A DNA stretch of 64,000 nucleotides, taken from the NCBI GenBank assembly GCA_024345305.1, contig BRON01000002.1:1-64000 (forward strand). The letters are read 5' to 3'. Every line of letters starts with the position of its first letter. Within the stretch, counting starts at the first letter, position 1. The position numbers were made by a program, and so were the translations under genes. The notes below the pieces were generated by a model that was given only the letters and a program-made list of their open reading frames with translations, was not told the DNA's origin and searched no databases. The DNA is from Mrakia gelida (lineage: Eukaryota; Basidiomycota; Tremellomycetes; Cystofilobasidiales; Mrakiaceae). Positions 1 through 11,075 of this stretch are shown here, in pieces.

Positions 1-2878
1 CTTGATCAAGGAAGCGGCTGATGCGATGGCTCCCTTGGCTGCGTCGGCGATAGCGGTGAGGGAGATGAAGCGGTTGTAGGAGAGGAGAGGGAGGAGGTGG
101 CCTTCGACTGGGTCGTGAAGAGGTTGGATGGAGACGACGGGTCCAGCAGCGGCAATGGCGTGGGAGATGGGATAGCGAGTAGCTCGAAGGACGACGAAGG
201 GTGTGACTTGAGCTCCGTTGGGGTGAGCTGTGACGAGTTCGAAGAGCGGCGAGTCGAGACTGAGAAAGAAGAAAGAAAGAGGTGAGCGACGCGTTTCGAA
301 CCCCAAAGCGATCAAGACAACCGACTTACCCTCTCGACACTGGCACTGCTCCAACCTCAGCTTCATCCAACTCCCTAACCTCTCCCCATCCAATCTCGTC
401 CAGCACTAGGCGGTAGACGACGAGTCGAACGAAGAACTCGCAGGACGCGAGCTGAGGTCCGAACGATCCGATCTCCCGAAAGCCTCCTCCGGCGGCGAGG
501 GAAAGGCAGATTAGGAACTGATCTAGGACCATCTGGCCCCGAGGAGGAGTGGATGAGTATCGAGGGGAGTAGATCGCAAGGAGGAACTGGAGAAGGGCGT
601 CCTGAACCTCCTTCGACTCCTCGACTCCTCCTCTTCCTTCTCCTCCGAAGACCCCGTTCGGCTGGGTGAGGACGTCCCTCTGGAGGATCTGACGGAGGGT
701 GTTGGCTGCGAGTACCATCCGCTCGGTGGTGTGCAAGGAGGGAAGGTCGATGGAGGTGGAGAAGGAGGAGGAGGAAGGAGGAGGGGAGATGATGGGAGGA
801 GGTGCGAGCTCGCCCTGAGGGATGGGGATGGGGTTTCGGTAGACCGTTGGCGTGACCCTGAGGGCGAAGAGGATGAGCGAGCTTGCGTCCCTGCTGTATC
901 GTTTGAGGGTCGAATCCGCAAGCCGCGGCTTGAAGATCCTCGTCGGTCCCTTCCCTCCTCGCTCTTCCTCGACCATGTCCTCCGAGATCTGCACCGACCC
1001 GTCCCCCATCCCGATCTTCCTCGCCACAGCGAACTCGCTCGGGTTCGTCCCGTACTTCCGAACCCCTAAGGCGAGATCCTGAACGTGGACCCAGACGTTT
1101 CGCAGAGGGTCGCGGTCTTCGATTCGAGTCTTGTCCGAGGATCGGTAGTTGTGGGCGGGGGAGATGGCTGAGCGAAGGATGGCGAGAGGGTAGGGTCGGA
1201 TGAAGGAGCCGTAGCCGAGAGGGTTCTGGTAGACTGGTTGATGGTAGAGGGAATTGTCGAGCTTGTCGCTGGGGATGGGAAGGGAGGAGAGTATCTCGTT
1301 CTGCTGCTTGAGAAGGAAGGCTGCTGATGCCGAGAGGGGATCCGATCGTGGGACCTTGGGAGGGGGAGGAGGAACAAAGTTGGTGGAGTCGTGGGAGGGA
1401 GGAGGAACGGCGAAGGCGGGGAGGTGAGCGTCGGGGAAGAGCCGTTGGAAGTAGGCGGGAGTGGGAGCGAGGTTCGTTCCTCCGTGCCTCTTGTGACGGT
1501 GGCTTCGGAGGGAGTCGCCATCCTTGTAGACAGCTCCACAGCTCCCACACCCTATTCCTGACCTCACAGCGAGTCCCTCGACCATAGGGAAGGTCGAGCC
1601 TGAACTCGTCGAGAGGAGGAGGCCGATCGCGTCTTGGTTGTTGGCGAGGGAAGCGTAGTCGGAGGTGTCGAGAGAGGAAGAGAGGTTGAGGAGGCGGGTG
1701 GCATCTCGGGTGAGAGTCTTCCGCTGGGAGGAGGAGAGGGACGGAGTGTGGAGTGCAAGATGGTGTCCGATGCGAGAGGGACGAACACCTCCTCCGTGAG
1801 AGTCCTCGTGGGTTGAGATGACGAGGCCGATGCGAGTGTTAACAGCAAGAGAGGCGATATTGAGAGCAGGAGTGGCTGAGAGGAGGAAGAGGAGAAAGGT
1901 CAGGGTCAGGAAGGAAGGGGGAGAGCAAGGAGGAGGGAGGAGAAGAAGAACGAACTGGCGAGATGAGGTAGCTTCCAGAACGCGTCTCGAACGAAAGATC
2001 CTCCGATCGTGAGTCCCCTGAGGCTGTTGTTCCCAGCCCTGTCGTCTCTAGGAACCAATGCTGTTGAGCCTGATGGAGGGAAGAAGGGTTTGAGGATCAG
2101 CACGAGTCCATACTCTCAAGCGAGAGAGCAAACGAGAGTGACGGAACAGAACGCGAGAAACTCACCATTGTCCGAAGAGACCTCGCCCTCGACTCCATCC
2201 ATCCCACATGCAGCACCAACCCCTCCACCTTCCGAAGGGTTCCCATCCTCCCCACCACCACCCTCTCTCCCACCAACAACCACGCGGTCCTTCCCCTTCC
2301 TCGTCCCACTCAAGCTCAACCCACTCGCACTCCCTCCAACTCCCTCGCCACCACCTCGCTCGGTCTCTCCCTCTCCCTCCCCTATGTCCATCCCAGAACC
2401 AAACCCTTCCCCATCCCCTAGGTGAGCAGGGTAAGCAGGCACCTCCTCCTCCAGCTGATCCTGTGTTGGCGGAGGGGTAGTGTCGGGTTGGGGAGAAGGA
2501 GATGAAGAGTGAACGAGAGGAGAAGGGAAGAGCGGATGCAGAGGTTCAGTCACCGTGCAGGTCTTCCAGTGCTTATGAAACGCATCCGGGGTACGGGAGC
2601 AATGAGGTTCCGAGTGAGGTCGAGGGCAGAAGAACGATCCGTTGCTTCCACGAGGAACTGAGAGGAGAGGGGATGGAAGAACGAGAGGGAGGGAGGAAGA
2701 AATGGGTGTTGAGCTTGAACGAAGCGAACACGGTGATGATGCATGCAAGCGCACCTTTGAGACCTCCAGAAAGACGGACTTCAGCTTGGTGGATATCCTT
2801 CACATGCTGAGTGAGTTTAGCGAGGGTGGAGAAGGGCGAGAGGCCGTGGCAGATAGCTCTCGGGCACGGGAAGCTCAT
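1..2878 (-). CDS. OrsD/RecQ-type telomere-linked helicase-like gene, left copy (3' part outside window)
   Basis: This is the left copy of the array gene. The ATG at 2878 directly follows a splice acceptor, and the first exon encodes a C2H2 finger (MSFPCPRAICH... then HVKDIH). The next exon has a second Cys/His cluster (CPRPHSEPHC, HKHWKTC) and a long G/E-rich linker. The large exon covering 326 to about 1900 contains GIGCGSCGAVYKDGDSL followed by HRHKRHGG, the Cys-Cys-His-His signature of the OrsD (former DUF3505) region that precedes RecQ-like helicases in many basidiomycetes. The helicase exons lie to the left of the window. Compared with the right copy, the differences are mostly single substitutions plus a few residues in the acidic linker. 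Upstream exons beyond 2878 look non-coding. A role in telomere or subtelomere maintenance is known only by family analogy. Confidence 0.75.
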
Positions 2879-4243
2879 CTGCTCAAGCACGAACAAGAGC
2901 AGGCCAATCGAGAGTCAGAACAGAACCAAATGGTGGATGGGTGGTATGGGAGGATTGGTGTATGCAAGAGGGACATACAGTATTGAAGGAAAAGCCTGAG
3001 AGTGCAAGGGGAAGGAGGGAGAGCGAGTGGGGTGAAGGGAAGGACGATGGTCAGCTCGGGCTCGCAACTCCTCCTTCCTTCTTTGTTCCCCCTCCCTTTC
3101 CTCCCCTTCCCAAGGCAAATCACACCTCATCCGACCTTTCCCTACCCCCACCTCCATAGCAGAAAGCAAAAGACTCACTTGAATCCTACGAGAAGGTCTC
3201 TCGAGCGCTCGTTCAGCGAGGGTTCCAAAGGGGAAGGAGGTTTGGCTGAGGTCGCTTTCGAAGGAAGCTCGAGAGGGTGATGAGAGGGGATCGGGTCCGT
3301 TGGATGGATAGGAGTAGAGGAGGAGTGATGAAGAAGTTCCTGGTAGGAAGAGAAGGGGAGGAAAGAGAGTCAGCATCGAGCTTGCTCGTGGAGGAGGGAA
3401 GGGAAGGAGGAGGGCAAGACCGAGTCATGAGCGAGCGAGCGAGCTCCTCCTTCCTTCCTTCCAACGCGAGACCTTCCCAGCATACATCCAGGTTCTCAGT
3501 GGGTTCTATTAACCCCAAATGATGCTCTCCCAACATAGAAGCTGGAGAGAAAGGACTTCCCTCCTTTGCGAGAGGAGGAGGGGTTGAGGAAAGGGAAGCG
3601 ATAAGGGAGCGATAAGGCGAGGGAGCTCACCAAGTCTGCCGTTCGAGCACTGCTCCAGTGGGTCCTTGGGAAGGAGGCTGGTCCCTCGTAGGATCTGACA
3701 AGTTGTTGGTAAGGGGAAGTGGAAATGGAAAGGAAGGTGTCAAGGGAAGAGGTCGATGTCGATGTGGTTGGGGGAGAGAGAGCAGCTCCGCGACTTCTCG
3801 TCGAAGACACGCGATTGACTCGGAGCACGTCCCCTTCGGTCTACGGCTTCGTAGACCGATTTAAGGGAAACCACCCTCCCATCACCCAGGTTGATCCTAG
3901 AGCATCAAAGAGGCAGGAGGTCCAGGAAGAGTGCAGCTGCTGTTGTAGGAGGTAAGCGAGAGAGGAGGGAGAGAGGGGAGGAGGTCGATGTTGAGCTTGA
4001 ACGAACGAGAAGGCCCTTCCATCGACAGGTTCGCTACCGCTGCGCAACGATTCTAGCAGTAAATCGAAATCTGAAAACAGATTAGTCATGTGGCCGGGTA
4101 TAGAGAACACGTTCCTCCTTCGAGCAAGCAACTTTTCTTACCACGAGGCTCAGACTCGCATAGGAAAAAGGAGGAGGAGCTCAGAGGTGAGCTTGAGCTC
4201 ATACCTTTCAACCTCGAGACGTCGGCAAATCTTCACTCTAGAG
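2879..4243 (-). promoter_or_regulatory. 5' leader/intergenic region of left copy, with conserved splice-like blocks
   Basis: No convincing coding exon, but the block is conserved with 9734-11075. In both copies there are matching GT...CTGAC...AG segments on the minus strand. One is a 17-nt exon-like piece at about 2980-2996 between two intron-like segments, with an acceptor immediately before the ATG at 2878. The frame leading into that ATG is closed by a TAG, so these are best read as spliced 5' UTR. A short motif GGCCGGGTATAG lies at about 4091. Confidence 0.4.
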
Positions 4244-7200
4244 CTAAGCCCTCTTTACGGGACATACTAGAGCTATGTACCAACGACTCCAGCCCTTTAC
4301 AATCCGCGGTTTCGGCCTTGAGTATACAGAGAAGCTGAAAGAGAGAGGATGGAGCTCCTCCGAAAAGAACTCGCGGAAGTCAGCTCGAGCTCGCCCTCTC
4401 CTTCGTTTTGAGGTACCTCTCGGGAGAATAGCTGTCGGCGATGCAGCTTTTTTTGTATGGAGCTGTGCTTCTGATACATTTTGCTTCATGGGTAGATCTC
4501 GCTGGTCGTTTTTCCCGTTTGCGATTCGGTGGGGAGGGGAGGGAGAACGAAGCGACGCAAAGTCCGTGGAGTCCGAGGAGGCTGCTGGAACGGTCCGGAC
4601 TCCACGGATCCGTGGAGTCGACTCCACGGAATCGACCGTTCCTGGAGGCAGGAACGGCGCGCATACCGTTAGGAACGTGACTCCAGGACGACGAAGAGGG
4701 AAGTTGAGCTCGGTGAGGGTTGAGTGAAGGAGTGTTCCGGCGTGTCTCCGTGCTCCCTCAGTCCAGCTGCCGGAGAGAAGGAGGAAGGGAGCTCGCGCGA
4801 GTCGAGCGAGGGAGACGTAGCCCATCGACGGCCTCCAATCCGACTGAGTCGCCCAGGTGTGAGCCTCATCCCCGACGAACTGGAGGACCTTCCCTATGGT
4901 GCCGAGGGAAGCGAGGTCCTCTCGAAGCTGCTTGTTGCCTAGCTGCTCGATCGAGATGAGGAGGACACCTCGGAGGCTGACGAGAGGGGTTTCGGGAGGG
5001 AAGGGGTGGGTGTGGACGTCGAGACTGCTGTTCCGACATCGAGCGTGAAGCGTAGCGAGGATGGAGCGGAAGGGTGTTATGAAGACGACGAGACGACCAG
5101 TAGGGTGACTGCGGTCAAGGAGAGCTCGAAGGAGGGAGAGGAAGGTCTTGCCCGACCCAACGGGGCTGCTGAGAAGGTAATCGGTTCCTCCGCGGATGAT
5201 CTTGGCAGCAGCTTCGAGCTGGTTCTCGTAGAGCTCCGCTGATGGGTTGCCGGTCCACTCCCGAAGAAGGCTGGTGATGACGTCCGCTTGGGAGTAGGGA
5301 GGAGGAACGAGGAGAGGGGAGGGTTTGGGAGGAACGCGAGGAGGCGGAGGAGGAGGAGGAGGGGGACTGGATCCGTCGAAGTCGTCCATGTCGTCGTCGA
5401 AGTCGACACCGTCCGTGAGAGCTTGGAGATCGAGAGGAGTCCGGCTTCTTGAGGATACTTCCACCGCACTTGGTGGAAGAATCGAAATCCTCTCCTCCTC
5501 CTCCGAGACTGGATCTCCTCCTCCTCCTGCCGCGTCGTCGCGACTTAGCTCCATCGGCTCGGATCCTTCGTCGTCGTACCCTGAGACTGGAGGAGGGGAG
5601 GGTGGTGCTGGTGTGGGACGTTTGAAGAGAGGTTGGGAGGAAGAGAGAGAAGAGGAGGAGGGACGCTTGGAGGAGAGCTGAAGAGAAGGAGAGGAAGAGA
5701 GACGCGTCAGTCAGGCGAGGGACGTCGCCAGAAGAGAGAAGGGAGGAAGGACTCACCGACGGATGAGAGCTACGCCCAAGAAACAGATCCAGCCTGTCGG
5801 GCAAGCGGTCGATCTTGAGAACCTGCGTAGCGTAGCGGAGGAGGGGGAAGAGGAGGGTTGGTCAGAACGAGGTGTCGCGTGAAGATCGAGAACGAACATG
5901 GAGGCAAAGACTCACAGGATCCACTCCCAACGCGAGTTGGTACAGGCTCACGACCCTCATCGCATTCGTCGCGTCTCCAAAAGCAGCCAAGTCCCGAATC
6001 CCACCACTGGAGTCGGTGTTTCCGTAAGCGGCCTCGTCCGTCTTGAGCGAGTGGCCTCGTTGGCTCGACTGAGTCTCCAGAGCAACGAGGAGTCCGTTAG
6101 TGTCTGATCCGAGGAGAGGAAGGATGATCCGACTGATGAAGACTTCGGCGTGTCGAACCGTTTGGAGCCCGACTCCCGACGACGAGCCTGACAAGACGAA
6201 GGCGAGCTTGAGGTGGGATCTGAGGTCGGCGGCGACGATCTGCTTCCCGACACCGTTCGTCCAAAGGAACGTCCTGAAGGTGGTCTGAACGTCGAGGTTG
6301 TTGTCCAGAGGGCTGAGAGAGTGGAGGAGGGAGAGAAGGTAGAGAGCGAAGGGTTGTACGACTCCGAAGAGCTGGATGACGAGAGGCACGAGGGTCGGCG
6401 ACACGAAGCGATGGATGGTCTTCGTTCCTGTCTTGTTGACCTCCGTACGAACGGCGAGTCGGTTGGAGGTGATGAAGAGAGAGGAGCCGTGGTCGACCGT
6501 TCGGGTGAGCTGCTGAGTAACGAGTTCCGAAGCTCGACCTCCAGGGGAGGAGAGGTGGATGGCGACGAGGAGGTTGAGCTTCGCGGCGGCGAGTGAGTGA
6601 AGGAAGGCTCGGGCGTGAGGAAGGTTGAGCTGGGGTTTGAGAGGATCCGAGGGGTTTGAGATCCAGAGCTTGGAGTTGGAGAGAGAGAGGGAGAGGAGGA
6701 GAGCCTGTTGGTTCCGAGGTATCCCGAGCTTGATGCAGTTCGATGGATCCGTGAAGATCGATCCCCCAACCTCTCCCGCAACTCCTCCGACCGTCACTCC
6801 TTCCATCGTTCGGCCAACTTCTGAGAGGTCCGCCGAGAAGGTGAGGGCCTTGATCAAGGAAGCGGCTGATGCGATGGCTCCCTTGGCTGCGTCGGCGATA
6901 GCGGTGAGGGAGATGAAGCGGTTGTAGGAGAGGAGAGGGAGGAGGTGGCCTTCGACTGGGTCGTGAAGAGGTTGGATGGAGACGACGGGTCCAGCAGCGG
7001 CAATGGCGTGGGAGATGGGATAGCAAGTAGCTCGAAGGACGACGAAGGGTGTGACTTGAGCTCCGTTGGGGTGAGCTGTGACAAGTTCGAAGAGCGGCGA
7101 GTCGAGACTGAGAAAGAAGAAAGAAAGAGGTGAGCGACGCGTTTCGAACCCCAAAGCGATCAAGACAACCGACTTACCCTCTCGACACTGGCACTGCTCC

Positions 7201-9733
7201 AGCCTCAGCTTCATCCAACTCCCTAACCTCTCCCCATCCAATCTCGTCCAGCACTAGGCGGTAGACGACGAGTCGAACGAAGAACTCGCAGGACGCGAGC
7301 TGAGGTCCGAACGATCCGATCTCCCGAAAGCCTCCTCCAGCAGCAAGGGAAAGGCAGATTAGGAACTGATCTAGGACCATCTGGCCCCGAGGAGGAGTGG
7401 ATGAGTATCGAGGGGAGTAGATCGCAAGGAGGAACTGGAGAAGGGCGTCCTGAACCTCCTTCGACTCCTCGACTCCTCCTCTTCCTTCTCCTCCGAAGAC
7501 CCCGTTCGGCTGGGTGAGGACGTCCCTCTGGAGGATCTGACGGAGGGTGTTGGCTGCGAGTACCATCCGCTCGGTGGTGTGCAAGGAGGGAAGGTCGATG
7601 GAGGTGGAGAAGGAGGAGGAGGAAGGAGGAGGGGAGATGATGGGAGGAGGTGCGAGCTCGCCCTGAGGGATGGGGATGGGGTTTCGGTAGACCGTTGGCG
7701 TGACCCTGAGGGCAAAGAGGATGAGCGAGCTTGAATCCCTGCTGTATCGTTTGAGGGTCGAATCCGCGAGCCGCGGCTTGAAGATCCTCGTCGGTCCCTT
7801 CCCTCCTCGCTCTTCCTCGACCATGTCCTCCGAGATCTGCACCGACCCGTCCCCCATCCCGATCTTCCTCGCCACAGCAAACTCGCTCGGATTCGTCCCG
7901 TACTTCCGAACTCCTAAGGCGAGATCCTGAACGTGGACCCAGACGTTTCGCAGAGGGTCGCGGTCTTCGATTCGAGTCTTGTCCGAGGATCGGTAGTTGT
8001 GGGCGGGGGAGATGGCTGAGCGGAGGACGGCGAGAGGGTAGGGTCGGATGAAGGAGCCGTAGCCGAGAGGGTTCTGGTAGACTGGTTGATGGTAGAGGGA
8101 ATTGTCGAGCTTGTCGCTGGGGATGGGAAGGGAGGAGAGTATCTCGTTCTGCTGCTTGAGAAGGAAGGCTGCTGATGCCGAGAGGGGATCCGATCGTGGG
8201 ACCTTGGGAGGGGGAGGAGGAACAAAGTTGGTGGAGTCGTGGGAGGGAGGAGGAACGGCGAAGGCGGGGAGGTGAGCGTCGGGGAAGAGCCGTTGGAAGT
8301 AGGCGGGAGTGGGAGCGAGGTTTGTTCCTCCGTGCCTCTTGTGACGGTGGCTTCGGAGGGAGTCGCTATCCTTGTAGACAGCTCCACAGCTCCCACACCC
8401 TATTCCTGACCTCACAGCGAGTCCCTCGACCATAGGGAAGGTCGAGCCTGAACTCGTCGAGAGGAGGAGGCCGATCGCGTCTTGGTTGTTGGCGAGGGAA
8501 GCGTAGTCGGAGGTGTCGAGAGAGGAAGAGAGGTTGAGGAGGTGGGTGGCATCTCGGGTGAGAGTCTTCCGCTGGGAGGAGGAGAGGGACGGAGTGTGGA
8601 GTGAAAGATGGTGTCCGATGCGAGAGGGACGAACACCTCCTCCGTGGGAGTCCTCGTGGGTTGAGATGACGAGGCCGATGCGAGTGTTGACAGCGAGAGA
8701 GGCGATATTGAGAGCGGGAGTGGCTGAAAGGAGGAAGAGGAGAAAGGTCAGGGTCGGGAAGGAAGGGGGAGAGCAAGGAGGAGGGAGGAGAAGAAGAACG
8801 AACTGGCGAGATGAGGTAGCTTCCAGAACGCGTCTCGAACGAAAGATCCTCCGATCGTGAGTCCCCTGAGGCTGTTGTTCCCAGCCCCGTCATCTCTAGG
8901 AACCGATGCTGTTGAGCCTGATGGAGGGAAGAAGGGTTTGAGGATCAGCACGAGTCCATACTCTCGAGCGAGAGAGCAAACGAGAGTGACGGAACAGGAC
9001 GCAAGAGACTCACCATCGTCCGAAGAGACCTCGCCCTCAACTCCATCCATCCCGCATGCAGCACCAACCCCTCCGCCTTCCGAAAGGTTCCCATCCTCCC
9101 CACCACCACCCTCTCTCCCATCAGCAACCTTGCGGTCCTTCCCCTTCCTCGTCCCACTCAAGCTCAACCCACTCGCACTCCCTGCCATTCCCTCGCCACC
9201 GCCTCGCTCGGTCTCTTCCTCTCCCTCCCCCTCGTCCATCCCAAAACCAAACCCTTCCCCATCCCCTAGGTGAGCGTTCTCCTCCTCCTCCTGTTGATCC
9301 TGTGTTGGCGGAGGGGGAGCGTCGGGTTGGGGAAAGGGAGAGGGAGAGTGAAGGAGGGGAGAAGGGAAGAGCGGATGGTGAGGTTCGGTGACCGTGCAGG
9401 TCTTCCAGTGTTTGTGTAGGGCGAAGGGCTTGGAGCATCGGTGGGGGTGTGAGTGAGGTCGAGGGCAGGTTAGAGAACCATCGTCTCCGCGAAGAACTGA
9501 GAGGGGAGGTCGGGAGAGAGAGAGAGAGGAAGGAGAGAGGAAGGGAAAGAGATGAGCTTCGTGCTTTGCTTGGTGGGAAGCGAGATGTAGGCAGAAAGGG
9601 AGAACTCACCTCGGAAACCTCCAGCAAGAAGCACTTCGGCTTGGTGCCAATCTTTGGTGTGTTGATTGAGCTGAGATCGAGAGGAGAACGGTGGTAGAGT
9701 GGTACACAACCACTTCGGGCAGGAGAGGCTCAT
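4244..9733 (-). CDS. OrsD zinc-finger plus RecQ-like DEAD helicase (telomere-linked helicase-like), right copy, helicase truncated after motif III
   Basis: This is the complete array gene, roughly 1,600 residues in about eight exons. The N-terminus (ATG at 9733) has a C2H2 finger, then a second Cys/His cluster, a G/E-rich linker and the OrsD-type CGSCGAVYKDSDSL/HRHKRH finger in the 7174-8433 exon. The long exon at 5930-7104 is in frame after the intron at about 7105-7173. The last exon (about 4244-5690) has an acidic and poly-proline lead and then a helicase lobe: YENQLEAAAKI (Q-motif-like), SPVGSGKT (motif I, near 5160-5144), FITPFRS (Ia), VGDEAHTW (DEAH, motif II, near 4870-4859) and LLSGSWT (motif III). 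Motifs IV-VI are absent: homology to a helicase ends near 4678, and a 145-residue tail encoded by the next unit's leader and cassette runs to a stop at 4244. Frames join cleanly at the introns I checked, so the gene may be expressed. ATPase-only or non-functional helicase activity is inferred. Confidence 0.75.
4563..4657. repeat. Palindromic junction cassette, left copy
   Basis: Four 11-bp arms alternate in orientation: TCCGTGGAGTC at 4563-4573, a 24-bp spacer, then GACTCCACGGA at 4598-4608, its reverse complement at 4609-4619, and the direct word again at 4620-4630. Two overlapping perfect 22-bp palindromes result (4598-4619 and 4609-4630). Five bases later comes a hairpin with stem CCGTTCC (4636-4642), loop TGGAGGCA and stem GGAACGG (4651-4657). 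The spacer contains another GGAACGG that could pair with the same CCGTTCC. The cassette lies about 20 bp from the point where unit homology ends, at the 3' end of the full-length helicase gene. Confidence 0.95.
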
Positions 9734-11075
9734 CTGCTCGAGCACTAACGAGAGAAGGCCAATCGAGAGTCAGAACTGAGCGGAGTGGTGGGTGGATGGT
9801 ATGGGAAGATTGGTGTAGGCGAGAGGAACATACGTGATCGAAGAAAGAACCTGAGAGGGAAGGGGGAAGGAGGGAGAGCGAGTGAGGTGAAGGGAAGAAC
9901 GATGGTCAGCTCGAGCTCGCAACTCCTCCTTCCTTCTTCGTTCCCTCTCCCTTCCCTCCTTTTCCAAAGGCAGGTCACACTTCATCTGACCTTCCCCTAC
10001 CCCCACCTCCATAGCAGAAAGCGAAAGGCTCACTTGAATCCTACAAGAAGGTCTCTCGAGTGCTCGTTCAGCGAGGGTTCCAAAGGGGAAGGAGGGTTGG
10101 CTGAGGTCGCTTTCAAAGGAAGCTCGAGAGGGTTGTGCGAGTGGATCGGGTCCGTTGGATGGATAGGAGTAGAGGAGGAGTGATGGAGAAGTTCCTGGTA
10201 GGGAGAGAAGGGGAGGAAAGAGGGTCAGTATCGAGCTCGTTCATGGAGGAGCGGAAGACCGAGTCAGGAGCAAGGAAGCTCCTCTCTCCTTCCTTCGAAC
10301 GAGAGACCTTCCCAGCATGCATGCACCTTCTCAGTGGGTTCTGATCACCCCAGAGGATGTTCTCCCAGCATAGAAGCTCGAGAGAAAGGAGTTCCCTCCT
10401 TTGCGAGAGGAGAAGGGGGTTGGTTGGGGAAAGGGCGATAAGGGAGCGATGAGGCGAGGGAGCTCACCAAGTCTGCCGTTCAAGCACTGCTCCAGTGGGT
10501 CCTTGGGAAGGAGGCTGGTCCCTCGTAGGATCTGACAAGTTGTTGGTAAGGGGAAGTGAGAAATGGAAAGGAAGGTGTCAAGGGAAGAGGTCAATGTCGA
10601 TGTGGTTGGGGGAGAGAGCAGCTCCGCGACTTCTCGTCAAAGACACGCGATTGACCCGGAGCTCGTCCCCTTCGGTCCACGGCTTTGTAGATCCACCAAT
10701 TTATGAAACCACCCTCCCATCACCCAGGTTGATCCTAGAGTATCAAAGAGGCAGGAGGTCCAGGAAGAGTGCAGCTGCTGTTGTAGGAGGTAAGCGAGAG
10801 AGGAGGGAGAGAGGGGAGGAGATCGATGTTGAGCTTGAACGAACGAGAAGGCCCTTCCATCGACAGGTTCGCTGCCGCTGCGCAACGACTCTAGCAGTAA
10901 CTCAAAATCTGAAAACAGATTAGTCAGGAGGCCGGGTATAGAGAACGCGTTCCCCCTTCGAGCGAGCAAATTTTCTTACCACGAGGCTCAGACTCGCATA
11001 GGAGAAAGGAGGAGGAGCTGGGAGGTGAGCTTGGGCTCATACGTTTCAACCTCGAGACGTCGGCAAATCTTCACT
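9734..11075 (-). promoter_or_regulatory. 5' leader/intergenic region of right copy
   Basis: Conserved with 2879-4243. It repeats the same splice-like blocks, including a 17-nt exon-like piece at about 9832-9848 and an acceptor directly before the ATG at 9733. It also carries the GGCCGGGTATAG motif near 10930. No open reading frame here looks coding. Divergence from the left copy is clearly higher than in the exons, which suggests that coding sequence is under constraint or that conversion tracts favour it. Confidence 0.4.

Noticed and set aside
375..1550. A 391-codon minus-strand frame overlapping the OrsD exon
   Set aside because: It is a shifted frame of the same exon, low complexity (R/P/S), and less conserved than the zinc-finger frame.
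4563..4657. The cassette as a Rho-independent-type terminator or a Helitron end
   Set aside because: This is a eukaryotic genome and no T-run follows. The Helitron Rep domain and a terminal CTRR were not found, so only the structural description is kept.
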